From a virus: DNA of 20,020 bases. A program made the position numbers and the translations under genes. Positions 1-6,906 of this stretch are shown piece after piece. The DNA is taken from the IMG/VR virus record IMGVR_UViG_3300037502_000465, positions 1 to 20,020 of that record; one strand, written 5' to 3'. A model generated the notes under the pieces. It saw nothing but the letters and a program-made list of their open reading frames with translations, made no database searches and was not told the origin of the DNA. Within the stretch, counting starts at the first letter, position 1. Each line of letters opens with the position of its first letter.

Positions 1-1041
1 GTAAATGTTGCCGTTTGCGTAGTCACCTAACAGGTTTTCGGTGTTGAAAAAGACTTGCGCCTGCCCCCGGTACCGCGTCCAGTTGTCGTTCCAGCCGGCG
101 CGCTCATGCCATGCGCCCGTCGAAGCGTCATAAACCCATGTTTTTCCGGCAGACGGGAACACAAGCACGTAGAACGAGTGCCCGTCCTGCTGATACGTGT
201 ACCCAATGGCATCCGACATGGTGCCGTATTGTTGAATTTGCCACTCAACGGAATGCGTGGAGATGCGCTGGCCTTGGTAGCCGTTGGCCACGTAGACGAT
301 GCCTTGACCGCGGAAATCCTTGCCCAGCCAGTAAATCTGGTTGTTCATCTTGGCGACGCTGTAGCGTGCCGCGCAGCCCAGTTCGTTATAGGCGCCCTGA
401 ATACGGACCAGCGGAAAGTCGGTCAGGCCCGCGTTGTACCAGACCTCAGTCGAGTTGTTGCCGAATACCCAAACCTCGCGGTGATCCACGATCATGCTGG
501 TGATGTTGTCCGGGTCGCCTTCGGCGCTGGCAAAATCCAACGGGTCGATGCTGGTGCCGTCCAGCAATGCCGTCACCCAGATGCGCTGGCTAGAAGGTTC
601 AATGAAAACGAAATAGCCATCCAGATAGTCGACAACAGACGCACCAGGAAAATCCGGGTCTGTAATTTGACCAAACGCGCCTGTGCTGGTGTTGTAGATG
701 TACCCGTCTGGATCAGCAGCAATAAATATCTGCGTACCGTTGTCGGCCATGGTAACAAGATTAGACCCTGAAACAGTGCCTTTGGCCGTCGCAACAAAAC
801 TGCTGTTTACCTGATAGAACGTATTTCCAGACACAACATACAGGTAGTTGCCGTGCTCCCACATTCCGCGTATTGGCCCAGAACCGACCGCCGCGCGGAG
901 CGTCAACCCCGGCACGCGCTGAAGAAAAGCCGGTTGCTTACCGCCTTCCGGGACCACTTCAGGAAACAAATTCACCATACGGTTGTCCGCAGCGTTTACG
1001 CTGCGGGCCGTGTAAGCCGATCCGAGGATAGGCGTTTGCAT
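1..1041 (-). CDS. P22 gp10-like tail hub / packaged-DNA stabilisation protein, 3' end cut by window edge
   Basis: 347 codons are open without a stop from ATG 1039-1041 to the left edge, so the C terminus is missing. The N terminus (MQTPILGSAYTARSVNAADN, then RMVNLFPE and RVPGLTL) and the later stretch STEVWYNAGLTDFPLVRI are typical of the P22 gp10 family. In P22 this protein forms part of the tail hub beneath the portal and gp4 and helps keep packaged DNA in the head. P22 gp10 is about 470 residues, so roughly three quarters should be present. The start lies 3 bases after the stop of the preceding fibre-like gene. Position after the gp4-like gene matches the P22 order, although one extra gene separates them. 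The family call comes from motifs I recognise by eye; no alignment was run. Confidence 0.83.
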   Translation of the reverse strand, partial: MQTPILGSAYTARSVNAADNRMVNLFPEVVPEGGKQPAFLQRVPGLTLRAAVGSGPIRGMWEHGNYLYVVSGNTFYQVNSSFVATAKGTVSGSNLVTMADNGTQIFIAADPDGYIYNTSTGAFGQITDPDFPGASVVDYLDGYFVFIEPSSQRIWVTALLDGTSIDPLDFASAEGDPDNITSMIVDHREVWVFGNNSTEVWYNAGLTDFPLVRIQGAYNELGCAARYSVAKMNNQIYWLGKDFRGQGIVYVANGYQGQRISTHSVEWQIQQYGTMSDAIGYTYQQDGHSFYVLVFPSAGKTWVYDASTGAWHERAGWNDNWTRYRGQAQVFFNTENLLGDYANGNIY

Positions 1042-1044
1042 CGT

Positions 1045-1872
1045 TTAGGCCACCGTAGCGCCGCGGACGCCGATAACCGCCCAACCTTGCGTAAAGTACT
1101 GTAGGGTGACGCTATCACCAACGTTGGTAAAGGTAATCGTGCTGTAGCCGACACGCGTTGTAGGTGTAAGAATACCCGTATCTGCGCCTGCCGTTTCGGC
1201 AACATACGCAATCGTTTTAACCTGCCCGACCGTTCCGTTGGCCAATGTCAGCGCGTTGCCCGTCGCCGTCGAGGTAAATGCTGTGGCAAAACTGGTTACA
1301 TCAACCGCGCCCGCGCCCGACAAAGCCTGCACGTTGCCAATGACCGCGCCGTTGATCGTCTGGTTTCCGGTAAACGTCTGCGCCGCGTCAGTGCGCGCAA
1401 TCGTTGCGCTGGTAGACGGAAACGTCATAACCGTGCTGTCGGTGCCAGCCAGCGTCAGCGAATGGTTGGCAGTCAGCGTTTTGCCGTTGGCAATCGTAAG
1501 CGTGGCGCTGGAAGCCGGGGCCGTAATCGTAACCTTGTTGACAGACGTTGCGGTAGCAACGCCGATATTCGGCGTGACAAGCGTTGGGCTAGTAGCCAAA
1601 ACAACGTCGCCCGTCCCGGTTGCTGCCGTTGCTCCCGTGCCCCCGCGGGCCACAGTGAGCGTTCCGGTGGTGCCCGCTACAATCGGAAGACCCGTGCAGT
1701 TGGTCAGCGTCCCTGCGGACGGCGCGCCGATATTGGGCGTGACCATCGTCGCATTGGTGAACAACAGCGTATTAGTGAGTTTCTTGGTGATGCCGCCCTG
1801 CACAATAGGGATTTCATCCGTACCTACGGCAGAAGAAGCGGCGGGAAGCTGGGAGATGGCAACAGTGGTCAT
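1045..1872 (-). CDS. repeat-rich phage fibre-like structural protein
   Basis: A 275-residue protein made almost entirely of Thr, Ala, Val, Gly, Asn and Ser, with almost no Lys, Arg, Glu or Cys. The signature VARGGTGA lies at residues 74-81 and the element TPNIG occurs twice, at about 45-49 and 100-104. These low-complexity beta repeats are common in phage tail-fibre and tail-tip proteins and usually form trimeric beta structures. The C-terminal third (about 215-275) is less repetitive and could be a small globular tip. The gene sits between the gp4-like adaptor (8-base gap) and the gp10-like hub (3-base gap), so it probably attaches at the tail. Receptor specificity cannot be read from the sequence. 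An SD-like AGGA lies a few bases upstream of the ATG. Confidence 0.72.
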   Translation of the reverse strand: MTTVAISQLPAASSAVGTDEIPIVQGGITKKLTNTLLFTNATMVTPNIGAPSAGTLTNCTGLPIVAGTTGTLTVARGGTGATAATGTGDVVLATSPTLVTPNIGVATATSVNKVTITAPASSATLTIANGKTLTANHSLTLAGTDSTVMTFPSTSATIARTDAAQTFTGNQTINGAVIGNVQALSGAGAVDVTSFATAFTSTATGNALTLANGTVGQVKTIAYVAETAGADTGILTPTTRVGYSTITFTNVGDSVTLQYFTQGWAVIGVRGATVA

Positions 1873-1880
1873 AAGGAACC

Positions 1881-2591
1881 TCAGTAGTTTCCGGCAAAGA
1901 TGTTGAACCGCTGACGCGTTCCGACGATGCTGTAGGGCAGCGCCATGATGTCATCCGGGTTGTTGATACGCTTCAAGTTGCGCTTGGACGTCATGGCGAT
2001 GCGTTGCACCTGCCGCGACGGTTCAACGCCAAATTCGGGCGCCAGTTCGCAGGCCAGATTGTAGCGGAAGCAGCGCAAATAACCTGGCGGAAACGCCAAA
2101 TCGGTCGCCAGATTAGCCGGCTGCGTCAGTTCCTGCACCGAGACAATGTGGAACTCCAGCACCTTGGTGGGTACCGGGTACACGTACATCTCAATGTTAG
2201 GGTAGGTCATGTTGACCCACATGACTTGCGGGTAGGTACTGGTGACGGTCTTGACCGCGATACCGTTGTACTGCTGCTGGTTGATCAGCTTTAAGCCGTA
2301 AGAAATGCCCGACGCCGGATCGCGGAAATACGTGCTATCATCAATCGTAACGGGGCGGCTGGCCACAATGTCGCCGGTCGGACCAAACGTGCGCGACCGG
2401 GTACTGGGCGGCCAAGTCACAACCTGATCAACCGTAGAGAAGACGGCAAGGCGCTCTGTATTCCAGCTATCAATCATCTGGTTCAGGGCTAGCAACGCGT
2501 CCTGCGCCGTCTCAGAGGACGGCGTTTCGCCTTCTGCCAACTGCCCAATCAGACGAAGAGAGCCGTTAATAATGTCGCCAGCCGTCGCCAT
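1881..2591 (-). CDS. P22 gp4-like portal-tail adaptor (head completion protein)
   Basis: A 236-residue protein. The N terminus ATAGDIINGSLRLIGQLAEG, followed by SETAQDALLALNQMIDSWN, has the helical layout (GDII..ALR.LG....E, then a second helix ending in a W) seen in P22 gp4 and related head-tail adaptors. The middle is beta-rich (PNIEMYVYPVP), and the C-terminal helices run through FRYNLACELAPEFGVEPSR. In P22, gp4 docks on the portal after DNA packaging and extends the DNA channel towards gp10. It is longer than P22 gp4 (about 166 residues), which is usual for relatives that carry an insertion. It lies upstream of the gp10-like gene, as expected. The family call is motif-based and would need a profile search to be final. 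Confidence 0.78.
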   Translation of the reverse strand: MATAGDIINGSLRLIGQLAEGETPSSETAQDALLALNQMIDSWNTERLAVFSTVDQVVTWPPSTRSRTFGPTGDIVASRPVTIDDSTYFRDPASGISYGLKLINQQQYNGIAVKTVTSTYPQVMWVNMTYPNIEMYVYPVPTKVLEFHIVSVQELTQPANLATDLAFPPGYLRCFRYNLACELAPEFGVEPSRQVQRIAMTSKRNLKRINNPDDIMALPYSIVGTRQRFNIFAGNY

Positions 2592-2592
2592 G

Positions 2593-2796
2593 TCAACCGT
2601 CCTGCATCTGCCTCGGACGCCCGCGGCGGCGAGGTTCGGCCATCACATTATCCTCAACCGGCGGTTCAGACAACTCTTCTTCCAAGTCCGCCGGATCAAA
2701 TCGAACCCAACCGTGCATTTCATCGTGCTGCGCTTCCATCTCCAGCGAGGCGATTTTGACGCCATGTCTGGGGTGCATCAGATAGATTTCAGCCAT
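2593..2796 (-). CDS. small hypothetical protein with basic RGRPR-type tail
   Basis: A 67-residue protein starting MAEIYLMHPRHG. I prefer the ATG at 2794-2796 over an upstream one at 2850 because AAAGGA sits 6-8 bases before it, and the longer version would overlap the preceding gene and an intergenic hairpin. The middle is acidic (DPADLEEELSEPPVED). The C terminus is basic (RRRGRPRQ) and resembles an AT-hook core, though a single match that short can occur by chance. The stop lies 1 base before the gp4-like start, so the two are probably translated together. I do not recognise the family. It may be a minor virion or assembly protein. Confidence 0.62.
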   Translation of the reverse strand: MAEIYLMHPRHGVKIASLEMEAQHDEMHGWVRFDPADLEEELSEPPVEDNVMAEPRRRGRPRQMQDG

Positions 2797-2815
2797 GTGT
2801 TTCCTTTGTGAAGGG

Positions 2816-2837
2816 CAGGCGGTCCGAAGACCGCCTG
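2816..2837 (-). terminator. GC-rich UUCG-loop hairpin between small structural genes
   Basis: On the minus strand a 9-bp perfect stem (CAGGCGGTC / GACCGCCTG) closes a TTCG loop with the very stable C(UUCG)G arrangement. It fills the 46-base gap between two structural genes. There is no T-run after it, so it is more likely a transcript-stabilising, processing or attenuating hairpin than a strong terminator. Confidence 0.55.
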
Positions 2838-2842
2838 TTTGG

Positions 2843-3136
2843 TTAAGCAATCAGATTTAGCGCCTGAAGGCGGGCTTCCAGTTCAGACACGCGGGTCTGA
2901 AGGTTAGCGATAACCGCCAGCACCGAGTTACCTTCGTCCTTGGTCACAAAACCAAAGGCGCTGGTGTTCACCAAATCCTGAATGGCATAGTCGGGCGTGC
3001 CGGGAGCCGTGGACGTAATCGTCGTAAGCTGGGCCGTCAGCGCCGCGCCCTTTGCCGTATAGACCGGATTTTCGATGGTAGCGCCGTTAAGGTACTGGTC
3101 CTCGTAGGCGACACCAACAGGCTTGGTATTCGGCAT
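2843..3136 (-). CDS. small putative structural protein with C-terminal coiled coil (possibly head-fibre-like)
   Basis: A 97-residue protein, MPNTKPVGVAYEDQYLNGAT at the start. It has an SD (AAGGAG) about 7 bases upstream. The middle is a Thr/Ala-rich segment (about 29-50) followed by PDYAIQDLVNTSAFGFVTKD. The last 30 residues (about VLAVIANLQTRVSELEARL) have clear heptad spacing and should form a short coiled coil, probably a trimer or dimer. It lies two genes downstream of the coat gene. The layout resembles small phage head-fibre or decoration proteins, but I hold that as a weak inference only. It is bracketed by two UUCG hairpins, which may set its expression apart from neighbours. Confidence 0.6.
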   Translation of the reverse strand: MPNTKPVGVAYEDQYLNGATIENPVYTAKGAALTAQLTTITSTAPGTPDYAIQDLVNTSAFGFVTKDEGNSVLAVIANLQTRVSELEARLQALNLIA

Positions 3137-3156
3137 GTTGATCTCCTTGAAGGGTT

Positions 3157-3180
3157 AAGCCCCCGCCGAAGCGGAGGCCT
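3157..3180 (-). terminator. second UUCG-loop hairpin downstream of the putative decoration gene
   Basis: On the minus strand a 10-pair stem (AGGCCTCCGC / GCGGGGGCTT, including two G-U pairs) closes a TTCG loop. It lies in the 50-base gap between two small structural genes and has no following T-run. It has the same design as the hairpin at 2816-2837. Confidence 0.55.
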
Positions 3181-3186
3181 TGTTGC

Positions 3187-3603
3187 TTACGAGATGGCGT
3201 AGAGCGCCCAAGTTCCGTCGCCCGTCTTGCGGGCGCGGAAAGAGCGCACGGTACCGGCCGTGGCCGCGATGGTCATCAGACCCTGCGAACCGCCCGAGCC
3301 AATCGACCAACCCGTGTTGGTCGTCATGGTGATGACGCCAGCCGTGGTCGTGTTGATGACGCGGAAGTCGAAGGTCGAACCGACCTTGGCGTTGCCAAGC
3401 GCCGCATCGACGTCGGCGGCCAGCGGCAGCGTGTAGGCTGCCGTCGTCGTCGGAGTGCCGATGATGATGCCGTTGGTCAACTGGGCCACGGTCAGGGTCG
3501 CGCTGTCAGTCGCCGTAGCAGGAGCCGCGGCAACCGAAATCTTGACCTCGTTCAGGTTGCCATCATTAAACTGATAGCCACCACCAACAGAAGGAAGTGC
3601 CAT
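3187..3603 (-). CDS. putative head decoration-type protein immediately downstream of coat
   Basis: A 138-residue protein rich in Thr, Ala, Gly and Val, with no Cys and few charged residues, starting MALPSVGGGYQFNDGNLNEV. AGAAAGGA lies about 8 bases upstream. The pattern is short beta strands (AAYTLPLAADVDAAL, STFDFRVINTTTAGVITMTT, TVRSFRARKTGDGTWALYAI), which suggests a compact beta-sandwich or jelly-roll. Location directly after the major coat gene and the all-beta composition fit a capsid decoration or head-stabilising protein. I recognise this as a type of small protein common next to podovirus coat genes, but no function is proven by the sequence. The hairpin at 3157-3180 follows its stop. 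Confidence 0.62.
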   Translation of the reverse strand: MALPSVGGGYQFNDGNLNEVKISVAAAPATATDSATLTVAQLTNGIIIGTPTTTAAYTLPLAADVDAALGNAKVGSTFDFRVINTTTAGVITMTTNTGWSIGSGGSQGLMTIAATAGTVRSFRARKTGDGTWALYAIS

Positions 3604-3629
3604 GTGATTTATCCTTTCTTTCTAACCTG

Positions 3630-4838
3630 TTAACCCCAGAGACGCACGGCCATGGGCGCGCGGATCACGGAGTAGCCATAGAGAACGTCGATACGGCACG
3701 GCATACGGTCGTTGTTGATGTCGTACTGACGGACAACGCGCATGGAGATACCGTTGTGAACCTGGCGAGAAGCCATGTCCACACCGTTCGGCAGCAGCAG
3801 GTCAGCTGTGGCGAACGAGATGGCGTCCTTATGGTAGATCAGGTTCTGCGGATACTGCGTCGAGGGCGCGCCGAGGAAGGTCACAGACTTGCCGTTGATC
3901 GACAGGGTGTTGACCGTCGCCAGAGCGTTGGACGACGAATACAGCGACGGCGAAACCTTCAACGTGATAGCGCCGCCCGCGGACGAAGTGTTGGTCTCGG
4001 TGACGACGAACTGCTGGAGCGCGCCCGTGGACTGACGGGTCTGCGGGTTTACCGCATAGCAATCAGCAACCGTGAACACGTCGCCCACAACGTAGGTCTT
4101 GGCGTTGCCAGCGGAAGCCAGCGTGATGGTGCTGGCACCTTCAGACGCATCGCCGTTCACCGTAGCGCCAGTGGCGGTGCGAGTGCCCGTCGTGTGCTGC
4201 TGGATCGACTGAGACATGTTGATCTCTTCGTAGCCCAGCACGCCTTCGCCCATCATGCCGTTCTTGAACTGACGGGAGACGGTATCGACCGGGTTGAAGA
4301 GGCCCTTCATGCCTTCGACCAGACCCGCATTGGCGGCCGGGTTCACGGTCGCATAGCGGTTCGGCATCATGGCAGCGAACTCGTTCAGCTTCTGCTGGCC
4401 CTGAAGAAGGACAAGAGAAGTAGACGGGGTCGTGCCGGGGGTGCCGACAGACGAGTAGATGGACTTGTAAGCGTTGGCGACGTCCGCGTCGATGGAGGAC
4501 GCAAGCTGCGAGATACGCGGCTTGAGAACACGGTCGGCAAAGTCATCAAGCTGCATGGTGAGTTCGGCAGACGTGAAGTTCACGCCGATGTGCTTCTGCG
4601 AAGCCACCGTGAGGGTCGTAAACTGCTCGTTGTCGTCCTGCACCTGAAGCGCGGCGCCGTCCGTGACCAGAGCGCGGTCAGGCAGACGGATACGGAGGGT
4701 CGAACCGATCTTGGCGCCTTCGACAGCGAAGCTGTCGTCGTACTGACGGTTGACGTTGCGGGTGATCACCAGGTTGTTCTCGAGGATTTCGAGCGCCTTC
4801 CGGGTGATCATGTCAATAGTAAGAAGTGAGTTGGCCAT
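3630..4838 (-). CDS. major capsid protein, P22 coat-like (HK97 fold)
   Basis: A 402-residue protein. The N terminus MANSLLTIDMITRKALEILE is a long helix, followed by DDSFAVEGAKIGSTLRIRLP and the DNEQFTTLTVASQKHIGVNF stretch. The C terminus (NGISMRVVRQYDINNDRMPC, then RIDVLYGYSVIRAPMAVRL) corresponds to the end of the P22-type coat proteins, where gp5 has a similar dynamic region followed by an ALWYG-like strand and a proline turn. These proteins form the icosahedral shell and assemble around scaffold. Length is near P22 gp5 (430). The gene sits 16 bases after the scaffold gene and is followed by a decoration-type protein, the expected order. The family assignment rests on pattern and context and is firm. 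Confidence 0.9.
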   Translation of the reverse strand: MANSLLTIDMITRKALEILENNLVITRNVNRQYDDSFAVEGAKIGSTLRIRLPDRALVTDGAALQVQDDNEQFTTLTVASQKHIGVNFTSAELTMQLDDFADRVLKPRISQLASSIDADVANAYKSIYSSVGTPGTTPSTSLVLLQGQQKLNEFAAMMPNRYATVNPAANAGLVEGMKGLFNPVDTVSRQFKNGMMGEGVLGYEEINMSQSIQQHTTGTRTATGATVNGDASEGASTITLASAGNAKTYVVGDVFTVADCYAVNPQTRQSTGALQQFVVTETNTSSAGGAITLKVSPSLYSSSNALATVNTLSINGKSVTFLGAPSTQYPQNLIYHKDAISFATADLLLPNGVDMASRQVHNGISMRVVRQYDINNDRMPCRIDVLYGYSVIRAPMAVRLWG

Positions 4839-4854
4839 GTTTAATCCCTATGGA

Positions 4855-5631
4855 TTAGCGTCTGCGTTGTGCCTCGTACTTCTTGATCTGGCGCAGCCGT
4901 TCCGCTTCAATCCATTCCGACGTTGACATGGCCTTTACAGACCGCGGGTCGGTGGTGTCATAAGCAGGCGTACCAGAGGTACGGGCTGTCACCGGAGCAA
5001 TCGGCGCCGGGGCGGTTGTGGTCTTCTTGGCCGGTGGATTGGAAGCCAGTTTGGCCTCAATCTTCCCGATTTCCCGTGCCTGCAAGAGCGGGTTGAGACG
5101 CGCGATCCGTTCGGCTTCCTTGGGATTTGACCCGAGATAATAGATTACATCGGGACCGATCTCGGATGCCTGAATGGTTTGCGCCATCGTTTCCGTGACA
5201 GGGAGCTTAGGGTTGTAGGCGACCTGTTCAAAGTCGTCATACTTGCCGCGGGCTTCCTCTTCACGGTCGTGATAAGCTTCAAGCGTTGCCTGACGTTCGG
5301 CCTCTGCTTCCCGCTGCGCAAGAAGTTCCTGCGCTTTGCGTTCGGCAAGGGCGTCAGCGTAGGCTTGCGCATCAGCAAAGTTATCGGGCTTCAGCGGTTC
5401 CGGCGGCGGCGCCGGGGGCGGCTGGGCTTTCAACTTCTGCGCTTGCTCTCGCTCCCATTTCCGTTGCTCTCTTGCGAGACGTTTGCCAACGATGGCGTCC
5501 AGTTCTTCCTGAGTGAAGGTCTTGGGCGCTTCCGTAGGCGTCGGTTCCGGCGGTGTATCTGGTGCGGCAACAGGTTCAGCCGTGGGAGCCTGTTCCGGCG
5601 CGGGCGCACCCGCTAGTTCGTTCTCAATCAT
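4855..5631 (-). CDS. capsid scaffolding protein
   Basis: A 258-residue protein. Residues 1-40 are Pro/Ala/Glu-rich and probably disordered. Then comes TFTQEELDAIVGKRLARE, a signature seen in many phage scaffolds, and a long charged helical zone (about 55-135) with repeated Glu, Gln, Ala and Lys. The C terminus (STSEWIEAERLRQIKKYEAQ, then RRR) is a basic helix of the kind that binds coat protein in P22 scaffold. The protein would fill the procapsid and leave before or during packaging. No protease motif is seen in it or beside it. It lies directly upstream of the coat gene. A GAAAGG sequence lies about 9 bases before the ATG. Confidence 0.86.
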   Translation of the reverse strand: MIENELAGAPAPEQAPTAEPVAAPDTPPEPTPTEAPKTFTQEELDAIVGKRLAREQRKWEREQAQKLKAQPPPAPPPEPLKPDNFADAQAYADALAERKAQELLAQREAEAERQATLEAYHDREEEARGKYDDFEQVAYNPKLPVTETMAQTIQASEIGPDVIYYLGSNPKEAERIARLNPLLQAREIGKIEAKLASNPPAKKTTTAPAPIAPVTARTSGTPAYDTTDPRSVKAMSTSEWIEAERLRQIKKYEAQRRR

Positions 5632-5676
5632 TCACGTACCTTTCGGTTCCTGGCGTGCCCTGCCAGTAGGGTCTTC

Positions 5677-6186
5677 TTAAACGTTAAGCGCAGCCACCTT
5701 CGCCTGGAACGCCTTGATGCGGTCGTCCAGCGCCTTAGCGTCTGCGTTCAGTTTTGCCTCGGCGTTTGCCAGCTTGGCTTCGCGGGCAGAAAGGTCACGT
5801 TCCGCAGCGGCGATGGTGGCCTCTTTGTCGCTAACCTGCTTTTCGCGGGCGACCAGAGACGCATTAATTTCGCGGTTGCGGGCTTCAAAATCCTTTTCGC
5901 GCTGATCCATTGCCTTTTCACGGGCAAGCGTCAGATCAGACCGAATTTTGGCTTCGTCTGCGACAGCCTTGGCTTCAGCCTTGGCGGCGTCCAGTTCTTC
6001 CTTGGCCTTCTGACGCAGGGCGACGGCTTCATTCTTGATGCGAAGCGTATCTTCGACAGCCGTCAGGGCGCCCTGCCGCTTCTCCAGTTCATCACGAAGC
6101 GTGGCCATAGCGGCCAAGTCTTTCGGCAACTGCTTCGTAAAGTAGGCGAGGTAATCGACGGGTTTCTTTTCGTTCGAGATGTCCAT
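5677..6186 (-). CDS. coiled-coil protein upstream of scaffold
   Basis: A 169-residue protein. After a short N-terminal section (DYLAYFTKQLPKDLAAMATL), residues about 25-165 are an almost unbroken run of Ala, Lys, Glu, Arg, Asp and Gln with heptad spacing. A long parallel or antiparallel coiled coil is therefore predicted. There are no cysteines, no signal peptide and no membrane segment. It lies 10 bases from its upstream neighbour and 45 bases before the scaffold gene, so it may be an accessory assembly or internal head protein. I do not recognise a named family, since coiled coils match many unrelated proteins. The gap to the scaffold gene contains a small CTGGC/GCCAG hairpin. Confidence 0.68.
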   Translation of the reverse strand: MDISNEKKPVDYLAYFTKQLPKDLAAMATLRDELEKRQGALTAVEDTLRIKNEAVALRQKAKEELDAAKAEAKAVADEAKIRSDLTLAREKAMDQREKDFEARNREINASLVAREKQVSDKEATIAAAERDLSAREAKLANAEAKLNADAKALDDRIKAFQAKVAALNV

Positions 6187-6195
6187 AGTCGCCTC

Positions 6196-6504
6196 TTATG
6201 CGTAATAGCTGACGTTCAGAATGGCGCCAGAAGCATCTTCAATGAACCGGATACGCTTCAAATCGCCATCGTACTGAAGCGTAACGCCGGCCGAAAGAGG
6301 CATACCGACAGACCCAGTCGGGTCCGTTCCGTCGTCGCGCCAGCGAACGCCCTGCGTTTCAGGCGTGATGAGGGCAATGACAGGTTTGGTATTCAGCCCC
6401 GATACGGGGTCTACAGTCGGAACAGTCAAGCTAACAGCAGATGTCAGGTTGGTGATCTGCTGGTACCCCAAGCAAACCGTAATCGCTTTAAGGTTGATAG
6501 CCAT
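6196..6504 (-). CDS. conserved small phage structural-type protein
   Basis: A 102-residue protein with a good SD (GGAG about 9 bases upstream). The C-terminal half, WRDDGTDPTGSVGMPLSAG then LQYDGDLKRIRFIEDASGA and LNVSYYA, is a strand-rich pattern I associate with small virion-associated proteins found in many short-tailed phages. A beta-sandwich is likely. There is no signal peptide or membrane segment. It stands between the tandem-repeat protein at 6556-6906 and the coiled-coil gene. The function is unknown. Virion location is inferred from its position and composition only. Confidence 0.68.
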   Translation of the reverse strand: MAINLKAITVCLGYQQITNLTSAVSLTVPTVDPVSGLNTKPVIALITPETQGVRWRDDGTDPTGSVGMPLSAGVTLQYDGDLKRIRFIEDASGAILNVSYYA

Positions 6505-6555
6505 TTAGAACGTTCTCCTACATTGTTGTGTCTGTAACATCTCTTTGACGACTTG

Positions 6556-6906
6556 TCAAAACATGCGTTTACGCGTCGTAAACGAACGAGCGGCCGTCTG
6601 GATGTCAATAAAGACTTGTGTTGGCGTTGTCGGCGTTGGGGGCGTAGTTACGGTCGCAGTCGCTACAATCGTGTTGTCGGCCTGGTTCAGGTTTGCGACA
6701 GCCGTAACCAATACAGTTGCAAACGCAGAGATTGTGTTATCTGCTTGGATAACATTGACGACAGCGGTAACACCGCTAGGCGCCGCGCTGGGCGCCAGCG
6801 TGTCGTAAGGCAGGCCATTAAACCAATATTTTACGGTTCCGGCGGTTGTGCTTAACCCGTCGAGAGGCAGGCCGTTAAACCAATATTTGACGGCCCCAAC
6901 AGCCAT
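6556..6906 (-). CDS. small protein with two pairs of internal repeats
   Basis: A 116-residue protein whose start overlaps the preceding stop by one base (TAATG), suggesting translational coupling. The element VKYWFNGLPxDxL occurs at about residues 6-18 and again at 26-38, and is nearly identical at DNA level (around 6812-6840 and 6863-6890). A second pair, QADNTI flanked by Val/Ala strands, follows at about 54-59 and 75-80. A Pro/Thr linker (TTPPTPTTPT) and a basic end (SFTTRKRMF) complete it. The layout suggests two short beta hairpins plus two longer ones produced by duplication. I do not recognise a named family. Location directly after the large beta-helix gene suggests a partner or chaperone of that protein, or another small virion protein. 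Confidence 0.66.
   Translation of the reverse strand: MAVGAVKYWFNGLPLDGLSTTAGTVKYWFNGLPYDTLAPSAAPSGVTAVVNVIQADNTISAFATVLVTAVANLNQADNTIVATATVTTPPTPTTPTQVFIDIQTAARSFTTRKRMF

Noticed and set aside
55-771. 238-codon frame at the left edge on the plus strand
   Set aside because: Antisense to the gp10-like gene, which is open over the whole stretch and has recognisable family motifs.
3597-4829. 410-codon open frame opposite the coat gene
   Set aside because: Complementary shadow of the coat gene; composition is dominated by Arg, Val, His and Asp without motifs.
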